Assembly: GCA_035771165.1 (NCBI GenBank)
Contig: JAWNZC010000324.1
Coordinates: 1,769,988 to 1,833,987 of the forward strand
Source of the DNA: Paragorgia papillata
Lineage: Eukaryota; Cnidaria; Anthozoa; Scleralcyonacea; Coralliidae
Length of the DNA stretch: 64,000 nucleotides
Reading direction: 5' to 3'
Made by a program: the position numbers and the translations under genes. Shown here one piece after another: positions 1 through 10,516 of this stretch (position 1 is its first letter; the number at the start of each line of letters is the position of its first letter). The notes under the pieces are model-generated. The model saw nothing but the letters and a program-made list of their open reading frames with translations, was not told where the DNA came from and did not search any database.

Positions 1-177
1 TAAGGGAGATCTCGCTATTGACAACCCGAAGGGTAAAAATTCCCCAAGTTAAGAGGGCTGGCCCTATAGAGGAAATCGAAGCTCAGTACACGCAATAAAG
101 TTTGCTTTTTTGCTTCTGACTAATATTTTTCGGTCAACTTCTTATTTTGCAAGTTGTGTTTGTTCATGTGCTTGTTA

Positions 178-532
178 GAAATTTCACCCCAGTTTTTTTT
201 ATGATTGCATTTGAAAGAACACTTAAAATGACAAATTAACATCTTTCGTAGAATTTCGTTTCCTTGCTTCATACTTGAGATATTCAGCTTTGTTTGATAT
301 GCAAATGTCATACTTATGACATCACATTGCATAATGACTTTTTGAAAGAGCGTCAATTTTAGGATGGTCCAAATATTTTACAAAGTCATTATATCATAAG
401 TATGACATTTGCATATCAAACAAACCTGAATATCTCAAGGATGAAGCAAGGAAACGAAATTCTATGAAAGATGTTAATGTGTCATTTTAAGTGTTCTTTC
501 AAATGCAATCATAAAAAACTGGGGTGAAATTT
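178..532. repeat. Foldback (inverted) repeat
   Basis: Two arms, about 178-340 and 381-532, are near-perfect reverse complements; for example CACCCCAGTTTTT near 186 pairs with AAAAACTGGGGTG near 515. The loop is about 40 bases. No coding content. It has the shape of a palindromic MITE, but target duplications were not identified, so its family is unknown. Confidence 0.7.
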
Positions 533-1055
533 CGCTGCGTTGGCACTTTGGTTTGTTACAAATTCAAACATGATTTCGGGCTTCGAAGAAAGCTGCACAA
601 GTCGGTAAACAAGCCAACGCGAGTTAAAATCCAGTGCGTGTTCTAGAGCTTGCCCTACCAAAAAAGCCCATGTAAACACGAGGTAAATTCCAGCCCTCTT
701 TCTAGGGCTAGCCCGGCGAAGAGGGATCGTGTAAACACCTTCTAATAGCCGTCAATGCTATGCATCATAAAAAGTTTCACCCAGTAAATATTTATGATTT
801 GTTATTACCTGAACAGAATCTAATGTATTTTGTATTCCACACACTAAAAACGATAGAATAGAAAATGTCACAATATTTATGACAATTATCTCGAAGAAAA
901 AAAATAGATGTAAACAAAAAAAGACACAGTTATACTGTAACTTGCGTCACAAAAAAAGGAAACACAAAATTTGTAAATGTAAACAAAATTTGCACAGTGA
1001 TTTTTGACGTGTGACATTGCAACAAATTTCTACAAGTTATATATCGGAAAAATCA

Positions 1056-1262
1056 CCATAATCCATGCTGCCACCACAACCACCCAACCACCCCCTGCTG
1101 CCAATACCACCAACACCCACCACCGTCACCATGCACTCATGCTGCCACCATCGACACACCTGCCGCCACCGCCACCCAACCACCCCATGCGGCCACAAAT
1201 ACCACTCCTGCCACCACTAACACCCCTGCCACCACAACAACAACGGCAATATCAGCAATAAC
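1056..1262. repeat. CCA/ACC-rich low-complexity tract
   Basis: Irregular CCACC, CACCAC and ACAAC repeats. Open frames on both strands here are by-products of the composition. Confidence 0.75.
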
Positions 1263-1300
1263 AACAACATGCACTAAAATAACGTGCTCTATTGTCTTAC

Positions 1301-1406
1301 CTGTCTGACTCAAGTTCTCTTTTAATTCACTAACTGAAGACTGCAGTTGATCAATTTTCTGCTCGTTCTCACACGTTTGTTCCACAAAATATGGCAGAAT
1401 GTAAGT
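1301..1406 (-). CDS. PEX14: PEX14 homologue, exon with end of membrane segment and start of coiled coil
   Basis: A 106-base exon bounded on the minus strand by a TTGTAG acceptor (1407-1408) and a GTAAGA donor (1299-1300). It starts in phase 0, matching the phase-0 end of the exon at 11977-12074. It encodes TYILPYFVEQTCENEQK followed by a heptad-like stretch (IDQLQSSVSELKENLSQ). PEX14 is the peroxisomal membrane docking factor for PEX5-cargo import. In it, a single membrane helix is followed by a K-x-Y-LLP-type motif and a coiled coil, the same order as here. Sequence N-terminal to the membrane helix and C-terminal to this coiled coil is not seen and probably lies outside the window. The family call rests on the two exons read together; either alone would be weak. 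Confidence 0.72.
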
Positions 1407-1719
1407 CTACAATAACAATTAACACCGTTAACTACTCATGGTCCACAAAGCATGTCCCTTAGACCTAGAATGCGGGCTGTTACACGACAAGGGTCCAGTT
1501 GAAATTCAATATTGCCCATATAAATCGGCCATTTTGAATTTTGTATTGGTTGGAAAGAGAGTCACTTCAGCGCAGCTTTTTGTCCTTTCAAAAACTATAT
1601 AAGATATAGAAATCCATCGTCCACTCCACATGGTCACCAACTTCTACCGTGTTAAAAACTATCGAAAATCCTAGAGCGAGCTCTCTTTGCCCTTATAAAC
1701 CGGCCATTTTTACTCTCTT
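1407..1719. other. PEX14 intron, nothing recognised
   Basis: AT-rich intronic sequence upstream (minus strand) of the PEX14 coiled-coil exon. It contains two GGCCATTTT-like stretches at about 1526 and 1700. I see no gene or clear element. Confidence 0.4.
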
Positions 1720-2050
1720 TAGTTCACGATCACCTCGGTTTTCTTTGATGTACCGCGGTAATATATATTAGCCCAGGGTAATCAACTTGATTTATGCGTG
1801 GTTGGGAAAATAAGCGTTAATCAATGCTCACGAATGTGATAAAGGATTTATCATCGCGACTGAAGTGTTTTTTTTAGACAAACTCTGTGGTAACGAACTC
1901 AGTATCTCAGTTTTCAGGCAACCTCGGTGATCTTGAACTAAGTAGGTTAGTTACCTCAACCTCGGTAACTACGTAAGTTATTTACATCGGCCCTTCGGGC
2001 CTCGGAAAATAACTGACGTAGTTACCTTGGGTTCGGTAACTAACCTATAC
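1720..2050. repeat. Dispersed repeat, copy 1, with terminal hairpin
   Basis: 1720-1905 is a diverged direct copy of about 2956-3225 (shared ACCTCGGTTTTCTTTGATG and TTGATTTATGCGTGGTTGG). It ends in a hairpin at about 1968-2030 whose arms carry GTAACTACGT...ACGTAGTTAC and AGTTATTT...AAATAACT around a GGCCCTTCGGGCC core. The two copies bracket the gypsy fragment at 2169-2740. Family unknown. Confidence 0.6.
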
Positions 2051-2168
2051 GTAGAAGAGTCACTTTTTCTACTGACAAGAAATAGGAGCCTGCATTCTAG
2101 GTCTATTATTTAAATGCTAATCGCGGGTAACAATACGCATATGGAACAAGAGGGCACTCAGGCGTTTT

Positions 2169-2740
2169 TATTCATCGGGCTAAAGGAGTAAAACTTAAAC
2201 CAAAAAAATGCAAGGTTGTCCAAAGAAGGGTATCGACTGGATCCTGCAAAGGCCAGTGCAGTGACAACCTTAAAGGACTCCATACAAGCAGCAGTAGAAG
2301 AAGTAAGAAAGCTTCTTGGGTATTATCGGAGGTACATCCCAAAGTTTGCACGAATTTCACGACCACTGTTTGACTTGTTATAAGCTCTCCCTACAGATGA
2401 GGCCAAAACTACTCGCAAGACCTGTAAAGGCAAGAACAGTGAGCCCTCCAATCCTGGGGTATCCAGACTACAACCAACCATTCGTGCTGCATGCAGATGC
2501 ATCGCAAGAAGGATTAGGAGCCGTTTTATACCAGAAGCAAAGTAGTAAGATGCGTGTGATGGGATATGGTTCCAGATCACTCAGCCCTCCAGAAAAAAAT
2601 TATCATTCTTGGAAACTGGAGTTCCTAGCACTGACGTGGGCGGCCTGCGAACATTTTTGTGATTACCTTTACCACGCTCCCCATTTTACCGTCTACACCG
2701 ACAACAACCCACTTACTTATGTGTTGACAACAGCCTTCAT
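2169..2740 (+). pseudogene. Ty3/gypsy pol fragment (end of reverse transcriptase and RNase H)
   Basis: The frames read [14 protein letters not shown] residues, then [10 protein letters not shown] and a broken [20 protein letters not shown] connection region, then an RNase H-like domain with [29 protein letters not shown] and FTVYTDNNPLTYVL. It is nearly identical to the matching part of Gypsy-2 (7263-7920, opposite strand), so it is a separate truncated copy of that family. About 50 bases are missing near 2213, and frameshifts interrupt the frame. It sits between the two copies of the palindromic repeat. Confidence 0.85.
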
Positions 2741-2904
2741 TATTCATGCATAAATTATCTTTGATGTTGGGTCATGTGCCGCGGTTAATATATAGGTTAT
2801 TGACCTTGCATATTAAATGACCTACTAGATCGCTTTAAAACTACGTCTAGAATACTATTTTTGTTGTAAATAATGACAAATATCGTCTGTATCACGAATA
2901 AACT

Positions 2905-3260
2905 AAATCAGTTAATTACCTCGAAGTCACCTCCTCAGTAATTAACTCTTATTTAGTTCACGGTCACCTCGGTTTTCTTTGATGTACCACGGTTGTTTAC
3001 TTATAATAGTTACTCCCAACCACGCATAAATCAAGTTAATTACCCCGGGCTAATATATATTAGCCCGGGGCAATTAACTTGATTTATGCGTGGATACTAG
3101 CCCAGGGAAATTAACTTGATTTATGCGTGGTTGGGAAAATAAGCTTTAATCAATGGTCACAAATGTGATAAAGGCTTTACCATGGCGACCGAAGTGTTTT
3201 TTAGACAACCTCTGTGATAACGAACGTTAGTTACCTCGGGTTCGGTAACTAAACTATACT
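2905..3260. repeat. Dispersed repeat, copy 2, with near-perfect palindromes
   Basis: Diverged copy of 1720-2050. It contains a 74-base palindrome at 3020-3093 with a single mismatch (CCACGCATAAATCAAG...CTTGATTTATGCGTGG, centre TAATATATATTA). A second, imperfect hairpin lies at about 2905-2957. The TTGATTTATGCGTGG motif occurs again at about 3118. Confidence 0.65.
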
Positions 3261-3432
3261 TAACAAGACGCCTGCTTAGGCGTCCAGTCGGGCTACTCAT
3301 AGCAATGCAGCTTGGCATAGCCTATGCACGAAACAGCGTGCACATATTAAGCGTTTGTTAAAAAGTACAAAACAATCTACAGTGCAATCTACAGTGCTAG
3401 ATTCTGTAGATTCAAGCGATCATTAGAGAACC

Positions 3433-3546
3433 CCGTTAAGTTAGCTGCCCGTTCGCCAGCCGTTAGCGAAAAAGCTGGATTGAACGAGCTACAAGACCGG
3501 CAAAACGTTGGTGCAGCGGCGATCTGGCAGCTAACTTCACGGCGTT
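3433..3546. repeat. Short inverted repeat
   Basis: AAGTTAGCTGCC near 3437 and GGCAGCTAACTT near 3526 are exact reverse complements of 12 bases, about 77 bases apart. It could be a small MITE or the 5' region of the truncated LINE copy that follows. Undecided. Confidence 0.4.
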
Positions 3547-3550
3547 CAAG

Positions 3551-4144
3551 TTGAATCACATCGAGTTTATTTGGCGTAACTTTATTTGGCGCATCATTAC
3601 AAGAGATACTTATGACATCTCTTCTGTTGAATGCTTAAATAAATTAAAACTAATCAATTTAGAAACAAGGAGGGATCAACAACTCTCCATATTAATGTAT
3701 AAAGTGAGTCATAATCAAGTACCAAGCCAATTAGGAAAATTATTTAAGAGAACAAATCAACAACATGACTACAATACTAGGCAGGCTGAACATGATTTCG
3801 TTCCACCTAAACCCAGTACAAATTATCTGAAAAGGACGTTTGGTTACAGAGGCTCAGTGGTTTGGAATAATTTATCCGATGAAGTCAAGAGTTCATCGTC
3901 ACTTTCAATTTTTAAAAGTAGATTAAGAAGTTATTGTGTAAATAATAGTATATAGTTGTTCTTTTCTATTTATTCCTTTGTTGTTTTGTATTTATTGTAT
4001 TACATATAGTAGACTTGTACATACTTTTATATTTGTAACTACTGGTGTGAACACACGGCCTTTTGGAAGATCACCATGCATGTAATTAGGTGAAATAGTA
4101 CCGTGTTTTTAAATAAAGTTGAAGTAAGTAAGTAAGTAAGTAAC
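3551..4144 (+). pseudogene. CR1/L2-like LINE, 5'-truncated 3' end with TAAG tail
   Basis: A 134-residue frame (3551-3955) matches the C-terminus of non-LTR reverse transcriptases of the CR1/L2/jockey group. It has YNTRQAEHDFVPPKP, YLKRTFGYRGSVVWNNL, and then the usual S-S-S-LSIFKSRLRSY ending. About 150 bases of 3' UTR follow, ending in AAATAAAGTTGAAG and a TAAG array (4122-4142), a typical LINE tail. The upstream polymerase and endonuclease are absent, as in a 5'-truncated insertion. Confidence 0.85.
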
Positions 4145-4630
4145 ACAACAATACATAATCCACGTATAAATCGTTTATAATCAGTTGTCTTGATCGAGAC
4201 GGCGGAATATAACCCAGATCGAAGTATAAATAGCTCAGCATCTATTAGCGTAGAATACCGCCACCAATGTATGCAGTTGTAAGCGTAGTGAGCATATTTA
4301 ATATTAACACAGTTGTCAGCCACATGAATGATCAATAACAGTGTCAAGTAAGTCACTTGTGATCTTCTACATGTTTCAAACCACGTCAACGACTAACTCG
4401 ATCGAGCAATAGCGACCAGAGAAAATGGCGCATGAAATATGAGCCACAACGGGATGATGCAATAATTGCAATTAAATACAGGAAAAGCACCGAAAGAACC
4501 AAGAAAAATACAGGAAAGCCACCGAAACCTAGACTCGGCTAACACAGGTAGTCCGAGTAAAAAGAAAACGAGCCATTCCGCTAACCACGCTAGCTCACGA
4601 GACCTATGCCAAAAGGTTTGCACAAAATAA
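4145..4630. other. No gene recognised
   Basis: Intronic or intergenic sequence. The open frames are short, and I see no domain or repeat that I can name. Confidence 0.4.
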
Positions 4631-4639
4631 GGATAATGA

Positions 4640-5036
<397 letters not shown>

Positions 5037-5645
5037 ACGATTTTATATTACATAAGAACATAAAAGAGGTACTAGAAACCTGCACAGAAGTACGGACGGT
5101 CAAAATTAAAGCGAGATCGAAAGGGATTGCAAATGTGACATCTTGATTTCCGTTAACCCGGCAGCAATAAAGTTTAGGCCAATTTGTGTAAAAACTTGAT
5201 CTTAAAGGTTCGGAAATCCTCCATAGTTGTTAGGTTACACGTATTTCACAGTCGAGTTAATGTACAGCTTTAATTTTGAAGTTTGCAGTACATAATTTCA
5301 ACATAGAGCAATTGAGGCTAAAAATAACGTGGCATAAACATGGAAATGAACTAACATCGAGATATCTTGGGGAATGCGATAACGTTGAAGATAAACTTTA
5401 TTTATCTGTCTAGTAAGCCATAAATGGTGGTCCATAGTATATATTACTTGGGTGGCAAAAGCACGCGGTTGTCGTCCAAAACTGTGGTTGAGGCCAGAGA
5501 ATCCTTGACTGGATGAAAACGCTACCATTTGATGTCTGTAGTAACACTGGACCAATGAGGGTGGGCCCTTACTGGACCTCTGAGGATAACAGTTTAGATA
5601 TAACTGATAGAGTTAATCCAGTATAAATAAGGTTAGTTTAGTTTA
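5037..5645. other. No gene recognised
   Basis: AT-rich sequence downstream of the tetranucleotide array. The right part has short GTTTAGTTTAGTTTTAG repeats (about 5632-5656) that adjoin the end of Gypsy-2 and may belong to its untranslated region or LTR, which I could not delimit. Confidence 0.35.
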
Positions 5646-5689
5646 GTTTTAGTTTAGCCTGGACACTTGACGCGTAGGATTGAAACTCT

Positions 5690-6662
5690 GTTGGATTACC
5701 CAGTGAACCATACATAGTTCAACATATTAGGAGGAGGGCGGTCTCGTGCTGGGGACGTCGTGGTACATCTCCGTCCGTTGCTTCAATATGCTCTTCGTTA
5801 GGTTCTATGGTTGGTTGTATCACTGGGGTTGCTGTAGGTGGATCCGGAACAGTTTCTCCGACATTCTCTTGGACGAGTTCACAGGGATGTGATTCATGCT
5901 CCTCTGTCGCTGTTACTTCTTCTTCTCCTTCAAAATTGGGCCCACTTACCCATTGTGGGATGGGTCATCGCGATCTCTGTCCTTGAAATACTAGTTCGTC
6001 ACTGCTTTCGCAGTCATTGGTTATCGCCTGTCGGTTATCGTTCTGTACCACGCGTTTTTCTTTCCTTCGCCGCTCTTGCACCATGGGTCTGACAGGAGTG
6101 TCTGGTGATAAAACGTCACAAGGGAGAAGATGATTCCTGTGGAGTACTCGAGACTTGCCAATACCATGTGCTTCTGGTTTAACTTAAAAAATGGGAAACT
6201 CTCCTTTTTGCTCCACTACCACCTGTATTTGGTTTTCCCAGCACGACCTGAGTTTTCCAGATCCCCCACGTTCAGATAGGTTGCGTACTTGTACTCGATC
6301 TCCTGGTTACAACTCTGTAAAACGAACTTTGTGGTCGTAGTGCTTCTTCCCCATAGCTGCAGACTTACTACAGTTATTTATAGTTTTCGCGTAGGCCTTT
6401 CTCATGGCGTCTTTCCATCTTTCTACGTATTCCGTATGGTTTCCTTTCGCCACATAAGGTGATGTTCAAAATAGCAGGTCAACTGGTAAGCGTGGTGACC
6501 GACCAAACAGCAAGAAGAAGGTGAAAACCGGGTGGCATCGTTAAGGGTACAATTATATGCATGCATGCACTACCTTATTCACTGAGTCCTTCCACTTGCA
6601 TTTTCTTTCTTCTGGAAAAGTTCGTAGCATTAACAACAATGTCCTATTAAACCGTTCAGACA
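5690..6662 (-). pseudogene. Gypsy-2 integrase C-terminal part (core mostly deleted)
   Basis: From 6662 downward the frame reads [16 protein letters not shown], where the E corresponds to the third catalytic residue of the D,D-35-E triad, then LLFGRSPRLPVDLLF, then NLSERGGSGKLRSCW and KSRVLHRNHLLPCDV. That is a typical C-terminal DNA-binding/chromodomain-like tail of vertebrate- and cnidarian-type gypsy integrases. Stops occur at LLF*, TEL* and PIF*. The pol end (VPRRPQHE, then a frameshift to RPPPNMLNYVW) is near 5690. The segment that should carry the first two catalytic aspartates is absent. Confidence 0.82.
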
Positions 6663-7067
6663 TCCACAAATGTTGGTTACAAAGTGAGTGATGTCCTTTT
6701 CCATATTGGGCCAGTAGAAACGTTCTCTAGCTAACTGCACCACCCTAATTTCTCCCAAATGTCCTATCTCGTGATGGAGTTCGTTGAAGATTGTAGAGTG
6801 AAACTTTCTTGGTAATACCAGCTGTTTGTAAGGGCCGCTTTCTCGACGTAGTAAACCGTCTTTTCCAACCTTGAGCTTGTGCCATTGTCGCAACAGTGCC
6901 TTTACCAGGTAGTTCTTGCTTAGTGTCTTGAAGGGATGGGCGTTGTCCCTCTGACTTAAAATCCAATACTCTACCAAATATTTGATCTTGCTTCTGGGCC
7001 TGTAGATTTGTGTCGTTACTAATGGCGGGTTGATCTTCCACGAGAAACTCTTCGTCAATTTCCACAA
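6630..7067 (-). pseudogene. Gypsy-2 integrase zinc-binding domain
   Basis: The frame carries LVLPRKFHSTIFNELHHEIGHLG, then [19 protein letters not shown] and FVTNICGC, that is, the H...H...C-x2-C zinc module at the integrase N-terminus. It then jumps directly into sequence from the end of the core (SERFNR), so about 100 or more codons of core are deleted. An overlapping frame, 7266-6745, carries the linker after RNase H (YRPGHSNGDADALSQMPL) and needs a frameshift to join. Confidence 0.82.
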
Positions 7068-7262
7068 GGTCTGCGTCGTGCGTTAGTGCCGAAATCCAAA
7101 TGGTGTCGCCGTGATACTGTGCCCCAACTCCATCAATAGTTACTTTGATGTGGTCAAGAGGTATATCTTCAGTACACTCTCCCATGTAAGCGATGCAATC
7201 CAGTGGCATCTGCGAGAGCGCATCCGCATCTCCGTTAGAGTGTCCTGGTCTATACCTGATAT

Positions 7263-7613
7263 TCAAGTAAAATCAGCAAGCTCAGGAACCCAGCGATGAC
7301 CTGTAGCATTTAATTTGGCTGTTGTCAACACATAAGTAAGTGGGTTGTTGTGGGTGTAGACGGTAAAATGGGGAGCGTAGTAAAGGTAATCACGAAAATG
7401 TTCGCAGGCCGCCCACTTCAGTGCTAGGACCTCCAGTTTCCAAGAATGATACTTTTTTTCTGCAGGGCTGAGTGATCTGGAACCATATCCCATCACACGC
7501 ATCTTACTACTTTGTTTCTGGTATAAAACGGCTCCTAATCCTTCTTGCGATGCATCTGTATGCAGCACGAATGGTTGGTTGTAGTCTGGATATCCCACGA
7601 TTGGAGGGCTCAC
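7263..7613 (-). pseudogene. Gypsy-2 RNase H-like domain
   Basis: The 116-residue frame has [45 protein letters not shown] and FTVYTHNNPLTYVLTTAKL. These are the hallmarks of the gypsy RNase H. The usual TDN near the end is THN here, a likely loss of a catalytic aspartate. The element degrades the RNA of the RNA/DNA hybrid during reverse transcription. Confidence 0.88.
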
Positions 7614-8385
7614 AGTTCTTGGCTTTACAGGTCATGCGAGTAGTTTTGGCCTCATCTGTAGGGAGAGCTTGTAACAAGTCAAACAGTGGTCGTGAAATTC
7701 GTGCAAACTTTGGGATGTAGTTCAGATAATACCCAAGGAGTCCAAGAAGCTTTCTTACTTCTCCTACTGCCGCTGGTGTGGAGTCCTTTAAGGTTGTCAC
7801 TGCATTGACCTTTGCAGGATCCAGTCGGTACCCTTCTGATGAGACAATCTGTCCGAGATAGTGAAATTCTTTTTTGAAAAGCTTGCATTTTTTTGGTTTA
7901 AGTTTTACTCCTTTAGCCCGAAGTCGCTGTAGTACTTGACGAACATGATCTACATGCTCTTCAAATGTTTTGCTGAAGACAATTACATCATCAACATATG
8001 GGATGCAAATATCATCTCTGAGACCCTCTAGACAATGTTCCATAAACCGCTGAAATTCTTCAGGTGCATTCATAAGACCAAATGGGATACGGACGCATTC
8101 AAATAATCCCCATGGAGTGATAAATGCTGTTTAGTGCCTACTCTCGGGACTAATGTAGCCTTGGTGATATGCATTTCCTTGGTCAAGCAACGAAAACCAG
8201 TTGTTACCACCAAGACTTTTCAAGGTAGCTTGAACTCTAGGCAGGGGATGTCGATCAGGAGGTGGCTTTTGGTTTAGTTGCCTATAATCGACACACAACC
8301 GAAATGTTCCATCTTTTTTTCGTACACAGACAACTGGTGAAGAATAGGCTGAACGTGACCTTTGCACATCCTCTATATTAAGCAT
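7507..8385 (-). pseudogene. Gypsy-2 reverse transcriptase
   Basis: Two frames, 8385-8131 and 8073-7507, cover the polymerase. They have SPVVCVRKKDGTFRLCVDYR, FSLLDQGNAYHQ (with a G in place of the usual S/K), [12 protein letters not shown] and [17 protein letters not shown] (intact YVDD), then [18 protein letters not shown] and the LGLLGYY connection. A short stretch between the frames (8074-8130) is out of phase. The product would synthesise element cDNA in the cytoplasm. Confidence 0.9.
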
Positions 8386-8557
8386 ATCTTCGACATATTG
8401 TTTAACCTCTGGGATAAAGAGATCGAGGTACAGCTATATAGTTCTTCTGTACAGGAGTTGTATCAGTGAGATTAATATTCATTTGCAGCCCTTCAGCATT
8501 CCCAATTTACTCTGCCTTTGAGAATGATTCAGCTTCCTCCTGTAAGCATCTTTTGAA

Positions 8558-9077
8558 CTACGCGCTTTTGTTCAACAGAGAGTCCTTCGAGACTAACATC
8601 AGGTCATATCTAATTGTTAGACCATCATCCTCATTACTTTCTTTACTTGTCACCATACTAGCAACGTACACTTCATTTTCAACCTTGAGATTCTCGCACG
8701 TTTCCTCGTTTTCATCAGAAATGTTCACTTGTTTCACTTCAAAAGGATTTACTGATCTTACTAGCTGTAGTCTTTCTACTACTGTTCTCTTCCTGAAGGT
8801 AATTGAATGCTTGGTAGGGTTATTAACCTGAATATTGACTCGTGAAGCGCTTGGAATCTCAAAGACCATCGGGCCAAGGGCACTATGGGTTTGGTTCAAA
8901 CAACACTGGTATTCTCTTTCCAACAGGGCCAACATTGACATGGCAGGAGATGCGAATCGAATGACCCGGTGGAATTACTGTGTCCCTTTTGGTGGTCTTG
9001 AGGACAGACAGTTCACTGCGTTTTTCTGGCTTAATAAAGTCTATAGCTTCTACTTTCACTCTCTCCACCCCAACTAG
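8558..9077 (-). pseudogene. Gypsy-2 protease-reverse transcriptase linker
   Basis: Frames 9068-8883 and 8941-8558 encode VIPPGHSIRISCHVNV, EREYQCCLNQTHSALGPM, VNIQVNNPTKHSITFRK and a following acidic tail. In gypsy pol this beta-rich stretch (NPT, I-x-V-x-N) separates protease from polymerase. A frameshift splits it near 8900. Confidence 0.7.
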
Positions 9078-9265
9078 ACTCGAGGTAAGAACATCCAGGT
9101 ATAGTGGTTGTTGGTCAGTAGAAATGCCACTGGCTGAGTTTCAGTGATTTCTTCAATAACGTTATACCCAATAATAGGTAAGTCTAGGGCATCCCTTGAA
9201 ACCAGAAAAGGTACTTTAATCCCATAGCCATGATTTGTTTCCATCAGCTTAAAGTCAGCTTTGAT

Positions 9266-9568
9266 CTACCCATTATAAGGGAGAGCAGTCCCATTAGCTG
9301 CTTTTAAATCCAGCTCAGTTACCCCAAGAAGTGTCTCAACAGTACGAACTTCAGCCTCTGGCAAGTTGTTAAGGACCCAATCATGATAGACTATTGATAC
9401 TTGTGCTCCAGTATCCCAAAGAGCAGTAGTTATTACCCCATTCAATGAACATTTTACAGTACACTTGTTTCCCACTAGATGGACTACAGTTGCACCTTCC
9501 CGGGGGGATAAATGACATGTGTATGTACCTTCATTTACTTGGTTCTTTCTACTATTCTGTTCATTCAA
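9266..9568 (-). pseudogene. Gypsy-2 aspartic protease
   Basis: The 100-residue frame contains VKCSLNGVITTALWDTGAQVSIV, with the D-T-G-A active-site motif of retropepsins, and ends in LDLKAANGTALPYNG, the flap-side motif. It would mature Gag and Pol. Downstream, a frame change leads into the linker before the reverse transcriptase. Confidence 0.85.
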
Positions 9569-9796
9569 ATAGCAAAGTTCTTGGCCCCAATGTCTGTGTT
9601 GACATGTTTGAGAGCAGTATCGAAAAATTTTACATTTACTGCACTGTTTGAATAGTGTGTCTCTCTCTTTACTTTTTCAAAAAACAGGTATGGGACAATA
9701 CAGGTTGGTTGGCTACACCCTTCCCCCTGGGTGCAGCCTCTTGTCGTTTCCCTGAATCTTTTTGCACCCTCTTGAAAAATGTTCCCTTCAGCCACA

Positions 9797-10508
9797 TTAA
9801 AAACAATGATCACATTTCCCCTCACCTGACTCCTTGCATGAGCTGCATAAGGTACTCTTTCTTTTAGGCAGATTTTGCAGATCTTCTTTGCTAGCTTCTT
9901 TTCCAGATATTTGGGACTGATTGAACGCTTCCTTTAATGATGCCAGGTCAGACTGTACAGCCTCCAAGGCTGCAACAAGGTTGTTTGGTTTGGTATCTTT
10001 AACGTGATTGGTGGTTGTCTTTGTTTCGATATTTAGACTTTGGAGTTCTTGGACAAATTCTGGGTTATTTGTGTGGGTTCCGATCTGGTTGATCTGTGGG
10101 CTTTTCTTGCCTGTCACTATGTGCTATCCATTGCTTGTGATGCAAAAATAACTTGTTGGCGTAAGTTCATAGCTCTAATCAGAAAATCTTGAGCATTTTC
10201 CTTGTGACCTTGACACAATTGTGCAAGTTCCTGGTAAAGTTCTGTACCAGATTTTTTGCTTGAAATGAGCTCCTAAGATTTACTTTAAACGAGACAGGGG
10301 CAAGTCATTTATCATTTCCAGATAAGAACGCAATTTCAAACTGGGACTTACAGCACGCATAACTGCTTCAACTACTTCGGTCTCCTTGTAACCAGACTTC
10401 AGGCCAGTGTCAATTTGTCTCACAAGACTAACAAAGGACGAACAATCCTTGTGATTGTCGTCGCCGATTGTTCCATAGATTTTGAAATAAGGACTTTAAC
10501 ATTTTTAG
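9797..10508 (-). pseudogene. Gypsy-2 gag
   Basis: Minus-strand frames from about 10494 read FKIYGTIGDDNHKDCSSF, LVRQIDTGLKSGYKE, EVVEAVMRAVSPSLKLRSY and MINDLPLSRL, then a stop. After frame changes, 10117-9797 ends in cysteine-rich STLCSSCKESGEGKCDHC, a possible zinc knuckle. This is the capsid region of a widespread cnidarian and fish gypsy gag. The N-terminal side is cut by the hAT insertion. Confidence 0.72.
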
Positions 10509-10516
10509 ACTCCTCA

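Larger units (their letters stand above)
5650..10508 (-). mobile_element. Gypsy-2: Ty3/gypsy retrotransposon, degenerate
   Basis: Reading on the minus strand gives, in order, gag (10508-9797), protease (9568-9266), a linker, reverse transcriptase (8385-7507), RNase H (7613-7263), integrase zinc finger (7067-6630) and integrase C-terminus (6660-5690). The order PR-RT-RH-IN is that of Ty3/gypsy. The frame is broken by several stops and frameshifts and the integrase core is missing, so this copy cannot act alone. The gag 5' part is interrupted by the hAT element at 10517-11807. LTRs were not identified. A second, shorter copy lies at 2169-2740. Confidence 0.88.

Noticed and set aside
1004..1261. 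Proline/threonine/histidine-rich protein
   Set aside because: Low-complexity CCA-rich DNA in the PEX14 intron with no conserved element.
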